This document shows positions 35,936 to 42,691 of a DNA stretch of 42,691 nt, one piece after another. Each line of letters starts with the position of its first letter. The stretch's first letter is position 1. The DNA is from Scenedesmus sp. ARA3 (lineage: Eukaryota > Chlorophyta > Chlorophyceae > Sphaeropleales > Scenedesmaceae): the NCBI GenBank assembly GCA_004335835.1, contig RWJK01001182.1, positions 1-42,691 of the forward strand. Reading direction: 5' to 3'. The notes under the pieces were generated by a model. That model made no database searches, was not told where the DNA came from, and was given only the letters and a program-made list of their open reading frames with translations. Both the position numbers and the translations under genes were made by a program.

Positions 35936-36890
35936 ATCTGTTGCTGCAGTTCAGAGCAGCCCTGGATGCTATTGGCATCGCTGCCATGTCTGACCTGGCG
36001 GTAATGCTACTTTCGACAAAAGTGTTTGAAGCCATTGCTTACTTGCTGCTGCTGCTGCTGCTGCTGCTGTTGTTATTTGTGGTTGCAGGTCAAGGCAGCG
36101 TTGGACAGCATCGCTGCCATGTCTGACCTGGCGTTGACGCAGCTGCAGCTGCCGCTTGGATCAGCAGCAGTCGTCACTAATGGCCGCACTGTCATCGACT
36201 TCAACCCTGCTGCTGGCAATGCCACGCTGGCTCCAGGTGAGCTTGCACGCATCTAGAGCAGCCCTTCAATCAACTACATAATTGCCGCTGGCAGCATTAC
36301 AGGGCCTCGCCTGGCACCACATCATGTGGTGCAATGATTGCACAGATCTATTGCGCAGAACACGAAGGATGTCGCTGTAATGTGCCGCATCGCAACAGCG
36401 CATTATGCTACCATATCATCTGTGTCTTGCATGCGTGCATGCGGCATGTCAGGCTGCTCCTTCAAAGCTACTCATCATGCTGCTCTGCCTGAACTGCCTG
36501 ATTGCGTTGGTTGCTGCTTCAACACACCACAACTTGCCTGCTTCCAACAGCTCTGCAGCCGGAGGACTTTGCGCTGCTGCAGCTTTACGGCGCCTCATTC
36601 AGCATGGGAGATGCGCTGGCAAAGGCAGTGCGCGCTGCTCCAGTTGCTGCTCTGCCTGATGTTCCCAACTTGCTCTCGCCAAGTAACTGCTGCTGCTGCT
36701 GCTGCTGCCTGCTTTTGCTTCTGCATCTGCCTGCTTCCTGAACTTCTTTCAACAGCTTTGCAGCCGGAGGATTTCGCGCTGCTGCAGCTCTACAGGGCCT
36801 CATTCAGCATGGGCGATGCCCTGGCAAAAGCAGTGCGCGCTGCTCCAGTTGCTGCTCCGCCTGATGTGCCTCACCTGCTCTCGCCAAGTA

Positions 36891-36929
<39 letters not shown>

Positions 36930-39147
36930 TGCTTTTGCTTCTGCATCTGCCTGCCTCCTGTGTTCCTTTCAACAGCGCTGCAGCCGGAGGACTTTGCGCT
37001 GCTGCAGCTCTACAGTGCGTCATTTAGCATGGGCGATGCCCTGGCCAAGGCAGTGCGAGCAGCAAGGGCAAAGAAGGGAGCTGACCCGGTGCTAGCGGAT
37101 GCTGCTGCTGCCAGTGATGTGGTCATGGTGGCTGCGTCGGCGCTGTCTGCGCAGGTCTACCCCGATAGCAGGTGCGCTGCTTTGTGTACGTACTCTATGT
37201 CCCATCCACGCATACGACTCAGTCAGCAGGCAGATTGTGAGCTGTGCAGCTTTCAAGGCAGCACTCTGTGCCTTGCACACATGGCTCAGCTCGCACGTCA
37301 TGACAGTTCAGCTTGTGGCTGCAGCTGGGCTTGGTCAGCGCATAGGCTTGAGCACATTATGCGCTGCATTGCCCTGCCACTGCCCTGTCATCGCAGGTTT
37401 GGGTCACTTGCTGCCAAACAGATCAGTGAGGTGCTGGGCAGCTTGCGTGGCAGGGGCCTCAGCAGTGGGCCCCCAAAGGAGTCCAGCGAGCTGCATCTGA
37501 TTTCCTTGCAACCCAAACATTGCCGCTGCAGGCTCAACTCTTAGTGCTGCCAAGCAGATCAGTGAGGTTGGAGCCCTGCAAGCGCATCAACATACACACA
37601 CTCTTGCAAACATCATCTTTCACCCTGCCACTGCTCTGTTGCCGCAGGTTCGGCTCGCTTGCTGCCAAGCAAATCAGTGAGGTGCTGGGCAGCCTGCGTG
37701 GGAGGGGCCTGAGCAGTGGGCCCCCTAAGGAGTCCAGCGAGCTGCATCTGACGGCTATCATCAACCCACTGACACGAGAGGCGCAGCGACTCAGCCAGGT
37801 GAGGCTTGAATAATACATTGGACAAAGGCTGGGCAGAACTCTGTCAATCACATGCTCTCAGTGCGCCGGTTATGGTAGCATTGTTGGTTTGGGGTTTGTG
37901 TCATGTTCAGGGCCTCAGCAGTGGGCCCCCAAAGGAGTCCAGCAAGCTGCACCTGACGGCTATTATCAACCCACTGACACTGGAAGCACAGCGGCTCAGC
38001 CAGGTGTGTCTTCACATGATCTGAATATCAAAGCATATTATGAGAGTTCCCAGCTCAAGGTTGGGCGTATGCATGTTGTACGCATGCTTGCAAAGCAGTC
38101 TGTAGCTCAAGCTGCTGCGCTGCCTGATCTTAGCTGCACAGCAAAGCCCAACAGTGTAGTGCCACTAACTACGATGAACATGCTGTGTTCCTTTTGCCTG
38201 CTGTCCCTGCAGGTGCTGGTGCTGCTGGCTGACGTGCTCAGCCCATCGGTCCAGATCTACCTCAACCCCCAGATGGACCTGTCGGAGCTGCCACTCAAGA
38301 GCTTCTACAGGTGGGTGGGAGCCTCTCAGAGATGCTGCATTTGTTGTTTGGTTTCAGAGAACATGCACTTGAAGCTGCCATGCTGGCATCCAGCTGCCAC
38401 TCATGATTTTGCACAGGTGGTTGAGGGCTGAGCAGACCTGCACCTGCACCTGCATCAATGCAGCTACCAAGATATTCTTTGATGAGTGTGCGTGTCTTGG
38501 GTGTCGACTCAGTGTTGCCGGATCTGCTTTGCGTGCACGTGTGGTTAATTCATGGACGCATCTATCTGTCAATTGCATCAAGGCTTGTTCTTCTTTGCGC
38601 GCCGCTGTACATTGTGAGTTCTGATCTGCTGTGTGCGTGGCCGCTGTGCTGTGCCTGGAACGATTACAATTTGGCTACAGGTATGCCCTGCCGGACTTCA
38701 GCCGCGACGAGTCTGGCCGCATCGCCATGCCCGGCGCGCCATCAGCCTACTTCAACAGGTGAGCCGTACCAGCAGCAGCAGCAAACCTGTCTGGTGTGAT
38801 GTTGAGTACCTGTGTTTTTGAAGATTACTGTCTAGGTGACTCACTATGTGGCTCTCATTATTGATACTGACATCGCCTGCGGGCTACCGCCGCGGTGCGT
38901 GCTCACACTCAGCTTAGAGCTGCGACACTGCACTCTGCTGACGCCACGTTGCTGCATTGCACTGCTGCTGTCATCCTGCTGTCATGTTTGCAGGCTGCCT
39001 CAGCGGCGCGTGTTGACACTGAACTTGGAGCTGCCTGAGTCGTGGCTGGTGGAGCCTGTCATGGCGCTGCACGACTTTGACAACCTGAGGCTGGCAGACG
39101 TGCATGAACAGGTGCGCACGTCCTCACAGTGGGCCATTAGCTTGTGA

Positions 39148-39191
<44 letters not shown>

Positions 39192-39357
39192 CTAGGGCTA
39201 CCTGAGACACATTGTCATGGCTGTGCTGCTGCTGCTGATGCTGATGCTGATGCTGCTCCTGCTGATGTTGCTGCTGCAGGTCGCATATGCAGAATACGAA
39301 TTTGAAGCAATCATGCTCAGCGGCAACTGCTTGACCTCTTGTTTCTGTCGCCACCGC

Positions 39358-39400
<43 letters not shown>

Positions 39401-42139
39401 ACAGGTCGCTTATGCAGAGTATGAGCTCGAAGCGATCATGCTCAGCGGCAGCTGCAGCGAGGTGGGCAGTGACGCCTCGCGCAAGGCGCGGCTGCCGCCG
39501 CCACGCGGCCTGCAGCTGCACCTGGGCACGTCCGCGCAGCCACACCAGGTAAGGTTTTAGATTGGCAATCTTGTGGCATGGTGCTTCAGATGGCATGTTT
39601 GGTGTCTCTCTACGGCGCGGCCTGCAGCTGCACCTAGGCACGTCGGCGCAGCCGCACCAGGTGAAGGTCGTAGATCAGCAGCACTGTGTGTTTCTTTGTC
39701 TGGTGTACGGCGTCGACCCCGCCGCGCGGCCTGCAGCTGCACCTGGGCACGCCTTCACAGCCGCACCAGGTGGGGATTACGGCAGTGCTTTAGCAAGTAT
39801 TTAATGGAGGTGCTGTTGACGAGCGCCTTGCACATGGTGTATATAGAGTGTAGTGATGCCATTGATGTGTGTGGCGTCCGCCACGCGGCCTGCAGCTGCA
39901 CCTGGGCACGCCTTCACAGCCACACCAGGTGGGGGTGGGGGCTGGAAAGCTGTGGTGAAGATGGTGCGCTAAGGTCGTTGGTCATTTGTGTGCTGTCTTG
40001 CTGCCGCCGCCACGCGGCCGGCAGCTGCACCTGGGCAGGCGCGGGCAGCCGCACCAGGTGAGCTTCACCAGTGCTCAATGCACTTGGCTGTTCCACTAAG
40101 CCATCAACAAAGCACTGTGCGCTGTAGGGGCACAGGCTGGTGGTGCACACCGACTGGAAGAAAGCTTTCGCGGATGATTACATCTGTGATCGGTGCACAG
40201 CGCAAGAAAGGTGTGAGCTCCTGCTGCTCCCTCCTCCCGTAGGTGGACACGTTGGTGATGCCGAAGCGTGCGCTGTTTTGAACCGGAACATTCCACTGTA
40301 CTCATCCTTGGTGATCACCTGCTGCTGCCATGTTGCGACACTTTATTGTGCAGGTGGACCTGCTGGTGATGCAGAACCTGGGCTACTTCTAGTTAAAACC
40401 CATAACAAATTGATTATATGCTGCTACTGCTGCTACTGCTGCTGCTGCTGCTGCTGCTGGCTTACAGGTGGACACGCTGGTGATGCAGAACCTGGGCTTC
40501 CAGCAAAGCCATGACGAAGTGACTTCATGCTGCTGCTTCTGCTGCTGCTGCTGCTGGCTCACAGGTGGACACGCTGGTGATGCAGAACCTGGGCTACTTC
40601 CAGCTCAAGGCCTCCCCAGGGCTGTGGACACTCTCCATCGCACCAGGTAGGCAACAACGTTAAATCTCAAAGTGCTGCAAATCATCTCAGCAATGCGCTG
40701 TGACAAGATAGTAGTTGCTTGTGGTTGCCGCAAAGCATGCACGGCTGTGGATGCTCTCCATCGCGCCAGGTGGGGGTAACAAAAAACAACACTTGCACTG
40801 CCGCCTCTCAGAGCAATGCACTGTTACCAGCGGTTCGTTGCTTGTGGGTGGTTGGCAGAATGCATAGCTGTGGACGCGCTCCATTGTGTTGGGTTGGGCG
40901 GCGGCTGAGCTGCATCACATAGACATTGATAGCAAGGGTATGCATGTAAGGGATGTAAGGCATGTATGGTGTAAGGGATGTATGATGCGTCACCATGGCT
41001 GTGGGGCCTCAGCTGCTTCTTAATTCAGCTGCACCCAACTGCTCAAGCACTACAGAGTCATTGTGGCGAGGCATCTTGGGTGACCGTGCCATCGCCTTGA
41101 CCCGTGTGCTGCTGCCGCCACGCACCTACTGCTGTGCCGTGCAGGCCGCAGCCGGGAGCTGTACCAGCTGCTGTCCATCCTCATTGCACAAGCATCGCGG
41201 ATAATCGTGGGGATTGTAACTATAGGACGACTGTTACTGTCACAAGCATGCGACCTCTGCCTTGCTCGGTGTGTTGTTTGTCTTTCACTGCATGCAGGCC
41301 GCAGCCAGGAGCTGTACCAGCTGCTGTCCAGCACAGGTGGCAGCAGCACGCACGCCACGCTGTGGGGCGGCTCGCGCAGCAGCGACAGCAGCAGCAGCAG
41401 CAGCCCGGCTGCAGCCAGAAAATCCAATGCCACCACAGACGTGTCCACGCAGGTGCTGCTGCACAGCTTCACTGGTGAGTGCCAGATTGCAGAGTTTGCT
41501 GCAGATTCCTTTTGTGTTTCAAGCAGCATATGTATTTGTGGTGGTACAACTTTACTCCCTGCGTGATTTGGTGAGATCTTGGATGTTGATGCAGTTTCCT
41601 GCCTGCCCATTGTGCTGTAGGCTGGAGCCTGCATGCCACAGGCTTTGCAGACACGTGTGATGCAAACACTGAACCCTACAAACCAACATCAAACCAACAA
41701 ACCCCTTTTTTTCGCAGGCAAGTACCTGCTGCTCAAGGTGCAGAAGCGCCCAGGCAAGGAGTCGGAGCCGCTGCTGCCAGCAGCAGATGACATGAACGCA
41801 GTGGCCGCCAGTGCAGCTGCCGCCAAGGCATCTAACGTCATTAACGTGTTCACCGTGGCCAGTGGGCACATGTATGAGCGGCTGCAGAAGATTATGATTC
41901 TGAGCGTGATCAAGAACACCAAGAGCAGGTATGATGTGATGGCAGATGTCTGCAGTCTTTGCAGCATGTCTTCTGTCAGATGTAAACAGGAAATTATTCA
42001 ATGATTTTCTCCGCTTTTGCTGGACTTTGAAGCATTTGAGCACTTTGAAGCAAGTTAGCCGCATGCTATGGAAAAGCAGTTTCAGGCCTCATGCCTGCTG
42101 ATGTGTGGTTGGCCCGGCGTCAAACTCATGCATGTCTTG

Positions 42140-42188
<49 letters not shown>

Positions 42189-42691
42189 CCCCAGGGTGAA
42201 GTTCTGGATCATCAAGAACTACATGTCGCCCCACCACAGGCGCATCATTCCAGCCATGGCGCAACAGGTGAGCCTAAGCAATGAGAGAGGATAGTTACAT
42301 GTGGGTCCTGGCACCATCGTAGATAGTGTGAGCCACAACAGGTTGAACACATGGTCTGAGACCAGAAAAGGACAGTGAGCAATGCTCTTCTGCGGTTGAT
42401 CACGCTGGGCAACACACACATGCTTTAGCTCGCTACGCTGCAGTGTGTGCACCCTCACCTGCACTATAAAGGTAGCTTCAAAAGTCTTGGTAAAAATGTG
42501 TGTTTTACAACAATAATGCTGCAGCAGGCTCATCAAACAGTCACAGATTTTGATGCCCAGCCAGTGCAGCAATGAACTGCATGCATGCTGCAAAACCCCT
42601 GCTGAGCAGGTCCAAACACTCTCTCCAAGACCACCCAGCACACCATTGAAATTGCCAACACCAGCAGCCTGAACATGGCCTGAAATGGCCT
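25120..42691 (+). CDS. UGGT: UDP-glucose:glycoprotein glucosyltransferase, ER folding sensor; 3' end outside window
   Basis: Exons: 25120-25269, 25452-25583, 25938-26027, 26234-26405, 26736-26881, 27583-27897, 28344-28472, 28773-28887, 29242-29399, 29591-29784, 30440-30548, 31001-31246, 32536-32622, 33377-33544, 33987-34076, 34616-34885, 35397-35585, 36089-36236, 36976-37171, 37648-37798, 38213-38310, 38681-38758, 38994-39111, 39405-39548, 40565-40646, 41298-41474, 41718-41928, 42195-42267 (1,412 residues so far). UGGT re-glucosylates misfolded N-glycoproteins in the ER lumen. A signal peptide ([20 protein letters not shown]) precedes thioredoxin-like folds. Family signatures: [106 protein letters not shown], and at the end [15 protein letters not shown] and [12 protein letters not shown], the start of the GT24 catalytic domain. 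Its active-site part lies beyond the window. Introns carry many partial copies of neighbouring exons. Confidence 0.95.
25908..25936 (+). repeat. CTG tract at UGGT intron 2 acceptor
   Basis: CTG units with one CTA interruption run straight into the acceptor CAG at 25937, before exon 3. Confidence 0.9.
26204..26225 (+). repeat. CTG tract at UGGT intron 3 acceptor
   Basis: Seven CTG units followed by TTGCTTGCAG, before exon 4 (26234). The same intron holds a CAG-rich segment at 26044-26070 near its 5' end. Confidence 0.9.
27161..27630 (+). repeat. Five-copy array of acceptor plus 5' part of UGGT exon 6
   Basis: Exon starts (GCGGTGCATGC) occur at 27161, 27265, 27371, 27477 and 27583, that is 104-106 bp apart. 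Each copy has an acceptor TTGCAG and about 48 exonic bases coding [15 protein letters not shown] or a close variant. Only the last copy, 27583, continues into [10 protein letters not shown] and is the real exon. Copies 3 and 4 are followed by GTGAGC, a plausible donor, after about 49 bases, which would shift frame. Confidence 0.95.
27832..28020 (+). repeat. Donor-side copy of UGGT exon 6 end, in frame
   Basis: The last 66 bases of exon 6 (27832-27897, [19 protein letters not shown] and onward) recur at 27955-28020. The copy is preceded by GTGGCAG and followed by GTGCAC. The 57 bp between them have no stop in frame, so either a cassette (22 residues) or retention (41 residues) would keep the reading frame. 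Confidence 0.9.
28206..28386 (+). repeat. Acceptor-side copy of UGGT exon 7
   Basis: The exon 7 start at 28344 (GTGTGGGACGTGAAGGAC) has an identical copy of about 42 bases at 28206, each preceded by a CAG acceptor. After these bases the upstream copy diverges into non-exonic sequence. Confidence 0.95.
28427..28595 (+). repeat. Donor-side copy of UGGT exon 7 end
   Basis: Exon 7's 3' part (28427-28472, ISQNFPA and SSLTRQQ) is echoed at 28551-28595 with a short deletion and followed by a good donor GTGAGC. No convincing acceptor precedes the echo. Confidence 0.85.
28658..28810 (+). repeat. Acceptor-side copy of UGGT exon 8
   Basis: Exon 8 at 28773 is echoed at 28658, 115 bp upstream, with its TGCAG acceptor. 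About 30 exonic bases (DSLRSDT) match before divergence. Confidence 0.9.
28888..28942 (+). repeat. Short GTGACA/ATGACA repeats just after the exon 8 donor
   Basis: Directly after the donor at 28888 there are about six imperfect copies of a GTGACA or ATGACA-like 6-8-mer. They resemble the donor GTGAG motif and may reflect local slippage. Confidence 0.6.
29126..29300 (+). repeat. Acceptor-side copy of UGGT exon 9
   Basis: Exon 9 at 29242 ([12 protein letters not shown]) is echoed at 29126 with its TGCAG acceptor, 116 bp upstream. The first 12 codons differ only at synonymous sites; then a one-base insertion breaks the frame. Confidence 0.92.
29666..30303 (+). repeat. Four donor-side copies of the 3' two-thirds of UGGT exon 10
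   Basis: The segment beginning [19 protein letters not shown] in exon 10 (29666-29784) recurs at 29858, 30047 and, decayed, about 30244, at spacings of 189-197 bp. Copies 2 and 3 keep donors (GTGAGA, GTAAGT). Copy 2 with the acceptor ATCCAG is 120 bp (29857-29976), a multiple of three in the right phase, and differs from exon 10 at about ten positions, all synonymous from the Met on. Copy 4 has a frame break. Confidence 0.95.
30366..30480 (+). repeat. Acceptor-side copy of UGGT exon 11
   Basis: Exon 11 at 30440 ([15 protein letters not shown]) is echoed 74 bp upstream at 30366, together with its CTG-rich TGCAG acceptor. Nearly 50 exonic bases match with one or two changes before divergence. 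Confidence 0.93.
30820..30990 (+). repeat. Minisatellite of about 42 bp in UGGT intron 11
   Basis: Four copies of a unit built from CTG/GCC triplets and TCTTATTGTTCCTGC occur with the TCTTA element at 30837, 30878, 30923 and 30965. The unit resembles an intron 3' end (pyrimidine-rich), and the last copy leads to the acceptor at 31000. Confidence 0.85.
31267..32462 (+). repeat. About 1.2 kb alternating purine-pyrimidine (GTGCGC/TGCATG) tract in UGGT intron 12
   Basis: Almost the whole stretch alternates pyrimidine and purine as mixtures of TG, CG, CA and TA steps, with perfect alternation for over 30 bp around 32156-32190. Such sequence is the classical substrate for the left-handed Z form. 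Because stop codons are rare in it, long open frames appear on both strands (for example 31177-32472 plus and 32461-31301 minus), rich in Cys/Val/Arg and His/Thr/Ala; these are artefacts of the repeat. The intron runs 31247-32535. Confidence 0.93.
32479..32513 (+). repeat. CTG tract near UGGT intron 12 acceptor
   Basis: About 11 CTG units stand 22 bp before the acceptor TTTCCCCAG of exon 13 (32536), immediately after the Z-prone tract. Confidence 0.92.
32757..33450 (+). repeat. Four acceptor-side copies of UGGT exon 14
   Basis: The exon 14 start ([20 protein letters not shown]) at 33377 is preceded by copies at about 32757, 32953 and 33169, spaced 196-216 bp. The copies at 32953 and 33169 keep a GTGCAG acceptor. 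The nearest copy differs only at synonymous sites until it diverges; the older ones carry several replacements and a stop. Confidence 0.93.
33479..33800 (+). repeat. Donor-side copy of UGGT exon 14 end
   Basis: The last 66 bases of exon 14 ([20 protein letters not shown]) recur at 33731-33796, followed again by GTGAG. Only one base differs (TTC to TTT, synonymous), so this copy is recent. Confidence 0.95.
34328..34680 (+). repeat. Three acceptor-side copies of UGGT exon 16
   Basis: Exon 16 at 34616 ([18 protein letters not shown]) is echoed at 34328 and 34480, each after TTGCAG. The 34480 copy has a donor at 34547 (67 bp, not a multiple of three). The 34328 copy has an internal deletion. Confidence 0.92.
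34769..35335 (+). repeat. Donor-side copies of UGGT exon 16 end
   Basis: The exon 16 segment [20 protein letters not shown] onward (34769-34885) recurs at 35012-35128, followed by the same GTGCGCGC donor, and partially at 35289-35334. The full copy has about three synonymous and three replacement differences. Confidence 0.93.
35813..36140 (+). repeat. Three copies of UGGT exon 18 start, each with its own CTG tract
   Basis: The exon 18 start at 36089 ([16 protein letters not shown]) has copies at 35813 (decayed, with a stop) and 35950, spaced 137-139 bp. Each is preceded by a CTG-rich acceptor region (35768, 35893, 36043). The 35950-36000 copy has both CTGCAG acceptor and GTAATG donor, is 51 bp long and in phase, coding [17 protein letters not shown]. 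Confidence 0.92.
35893..35933 (+). repeat. CTG tract before the 51-bp candidate cassette
   Basis: About 13 CTG units, then TTATCTGTTGCTGCAG, precede the candidate exon at 35950. Confidence 0.92.
36551..37075 (+). repeat. Three copies of UGGT exon 19, two of them 132-bp in-frame candidate cassettes
   Basis: The main exon 19 at 36976 ([20 protein letters not shown]) has copies at 36551 and 36756, each after an AACAG acceptor. Both copies read on through [14 protein letters not shown] or [14 protein letters not shown] to a GTAACT donor, giving exons 36551-36682 and 36756-36887. Both are exactly 132 bp, in the phase of exon 18 and exon 19. Over the shared 30 codons, roughly ten changes each are synonymous against one replacement. 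The unit also includes the following CTG tract. Confidence 0.93.
36892..36929 (+). repeat. CTG tract in UGGT intron upstream of exon 19
   Basis: About 12 CTG units beginning right after the GTAACT donor of the second 132-bp copy; a shorter version of the same tract is at 36690-36708 after the first copy. They are within 50 bp of the next acceptor. Confidence 0.9.
37397..38003 (+). repeat. Copies of UGGT exon 20 on both sides of the main exon
   Basis: The main exon is 37648-37798. Its first 36 codons recur upstream at 37397 after TCGCAG, with about nine differences, all synonymous. Its last 31 codons recur downstream at 37911-38003 between a TTCAG acceptor and a GTGTGT donor; this copy is 93 bp, in frame, with about seven synonymous and two replacement changes. 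A further fragment of the exon start is at 37540-37572. Confidence 0.93.
38883..39040 (+). repeat. Decayed upstream copy of UGGT exon 23
   Basis: A segment at 38883-38925 resembles the exon 23 start at 38994 ([13 protein letters not shown]), about 111 bp upstream, without a preserved acceptor. Confidence 0.7.
39149..39191 (+). repeat. CTG tract in UGGT intron 23
   Basis: About 14 CTG units followed by CCCTAG. It precedes the copy array of exon 24 and probably marks an older acceptor. Confidence 0.9.
39280..39450 (+). repeat. Acceptor-side copy of UGGT exon 24 with CTG tracts
   Basis: Exon 24 at 39405 ([15 protein letters not shown]) is echoed at 39280, 125 bp upstream. Both copies are directly preceded by CTG-rich tracts (39224-39278 and 39357-39400) running into the acceptor. 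Five of seven differences are synonymous. Confidence 0.94.
39500..40060 (+). repeat. Five copies of the 3' end of UGGT exon 24 with donors
   Basis: The exon 24 end ([16 protein letters not shown]) is followed by four copies whose CTGCAG element lies near 39622, 39731, 39890 and 40019 (main exon 39510). All end in CACCAG followed by GT (GTAAGG, GTGAAG, GTGGGG, GTGGGG, GTGAGC). Acceptors for the copies are not evident. Confidence 0.94.
40128..40620 (+). repeat. Five acceptor-side copies of UGGT exon 25
   Basis: Copies of the exon 25 start ([11 protein letters not shown]) lie at 40128 (decayed), 40243, 40354, 40468 and the main exon at 40565, spaced 97-115 bp. Each follows a TAG or CAG acceptor, and the last two follow CTG tracts at 40419-40460 and 40528-40556. 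The 40354 copy hits a stop right after GYF; the others diverge. Confidence 0.94.
40617..40892 (+). repeat. Three copies of UGGT exon 25 end, 123-bp period
   Basis: GCTGTGG of the exon end (LWTLSIAPG) occurs at 40621, 40744 and 40867, an exact 123-bp period that includes flanking intron sequence. The second copy keeps the donor GTGGGG; the third is decayed. Confidence 0.9.
40930..40985 (+). repeat. Short ATGTAAGGG-like repeats in UGGT intron 25
   Basis: Four to five imperfect copies of a 9-10-bp unit, alternately ATGTAAGG and ATGTATGG. Small local tandem repeat. Confidence 0.6.
41145..41345 (+). repeat. Acceptor-side copy of UGGT exon 26
   Basis: Exon 26 at 41298 ([11 protein letters not shown]) is echoed at 41145 after GTGCAG, 153 bp upstream. 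About 40 bases match with one replacement before divergence. Confidence 0.92.
42141..42186 (+). repeat. CTG tract at UGGT intron 27 acceptor
   Basis: About 15 CTG units followed by CCCCCCAG, the acceptor for exon 28 (42195). It is the longest pure tract in the window. Confidence 0.93.
42268..42691 (+). other. Start of UGGT intron 28, to the window edge
   Basis: After the donor GTGAGC at 42268 no further exon of the catalytic domain is recognised. The next UGGT exon must lie beyond 42691. No echo of a known exon is seen here. Confidence 0.6.

Noticed and set aside
27161..41345. Exon copies explained as assembly error
   Set aside because: Copies differ from each other by several to many bases, with graded decay, which duplicated or mis-joined reads would not show.

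Overview
The window looks like nuclear DNA of a green alga (Chlorophyta, probably Chlorophyceae; a Sphaeropleales or Scenedesmus-like origin is my guess). The reasons are GC-rich genes split by many short introns, acceptors of the type TGCAG, TGTAA polyadenylation signals, and extreme CAG/CTG trinucleotide tracts that encode poly-Gln, poly-Ala and poly-Ser in exons. No bacterial, organellar or tRNA/rRNA features were seen. All gene models below were spliced by hand; reading phase closes at every junction listed.

Layout. (1) 1-5574, minus strand: a secreted cysteine-rich protein with ephrin-receptor-like (GCC2/GCC3) repeats, PAN/apple-like modules and a 31-residue mucin-like repeat, running off the left edge. 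(2) 6123-10188, minus strand: a complete GT31 beta-1,3-galactosyltransferase-like type II membrane enzyme with a very long Gln/Ser-rich stem. (3) 10762-17871, plus strand: a roughly 2,076-residue, mostly disordered Ser/Ala/Gln-rich protein of unknown function. (4) 18551-23887, plus strand: a 1,486-residue protein with an N-terminal double-stranded-RNA-binding domain, then a winged helix carrying the Z-alpha (Z-DNA/Z-RNA-binding) signature, then a huge disordered tail with a tryptophan cluster. (5) 25120 to the right edge, plus strand: 28 exons of UDP-glucose:glycoprotein glucosyltransferase (UGGT), the ER folding sensor, cut off at the start of its catalytic GT24 domain.

Two things stand out. 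First, the dsRBD plus Z-alpha protein: this combination is known mainly from animal and viral nucleic-acid sensing or editing factors, and would be unusual in an alga. About 7.4 kb downstream of it lies a roughly 1.2 kb alternating purine-pyrimidine (GTGCGC-type) tract inside a UGGT intron, a strong Z-DNA candidate; any link between the two is speculation. Second, the UGGT introns are packed with partial tandem copies ('echoes') of the adjacent exons, usually carrying the splice site with them. At least 14 exons have them, with one to four extra copies each. Several echoes have both splice sites, are a multiple of three long, and differ from the main exon almost only at synonymous positions, so they look like cassette exons rather than debris.

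A third pattern joins the genes: pure CTG tracts (sense strand) repeatedly sit just upstream of intron 3' splice sites, where a polypyrimidine tract is expected. Functionally, the GT31 enzyme and UGGT both belong to the secretory glycosylation/quality-control route and gene 1 is a predicted client of it, but physical clustering in a eukaryote need not mean co-regulation.
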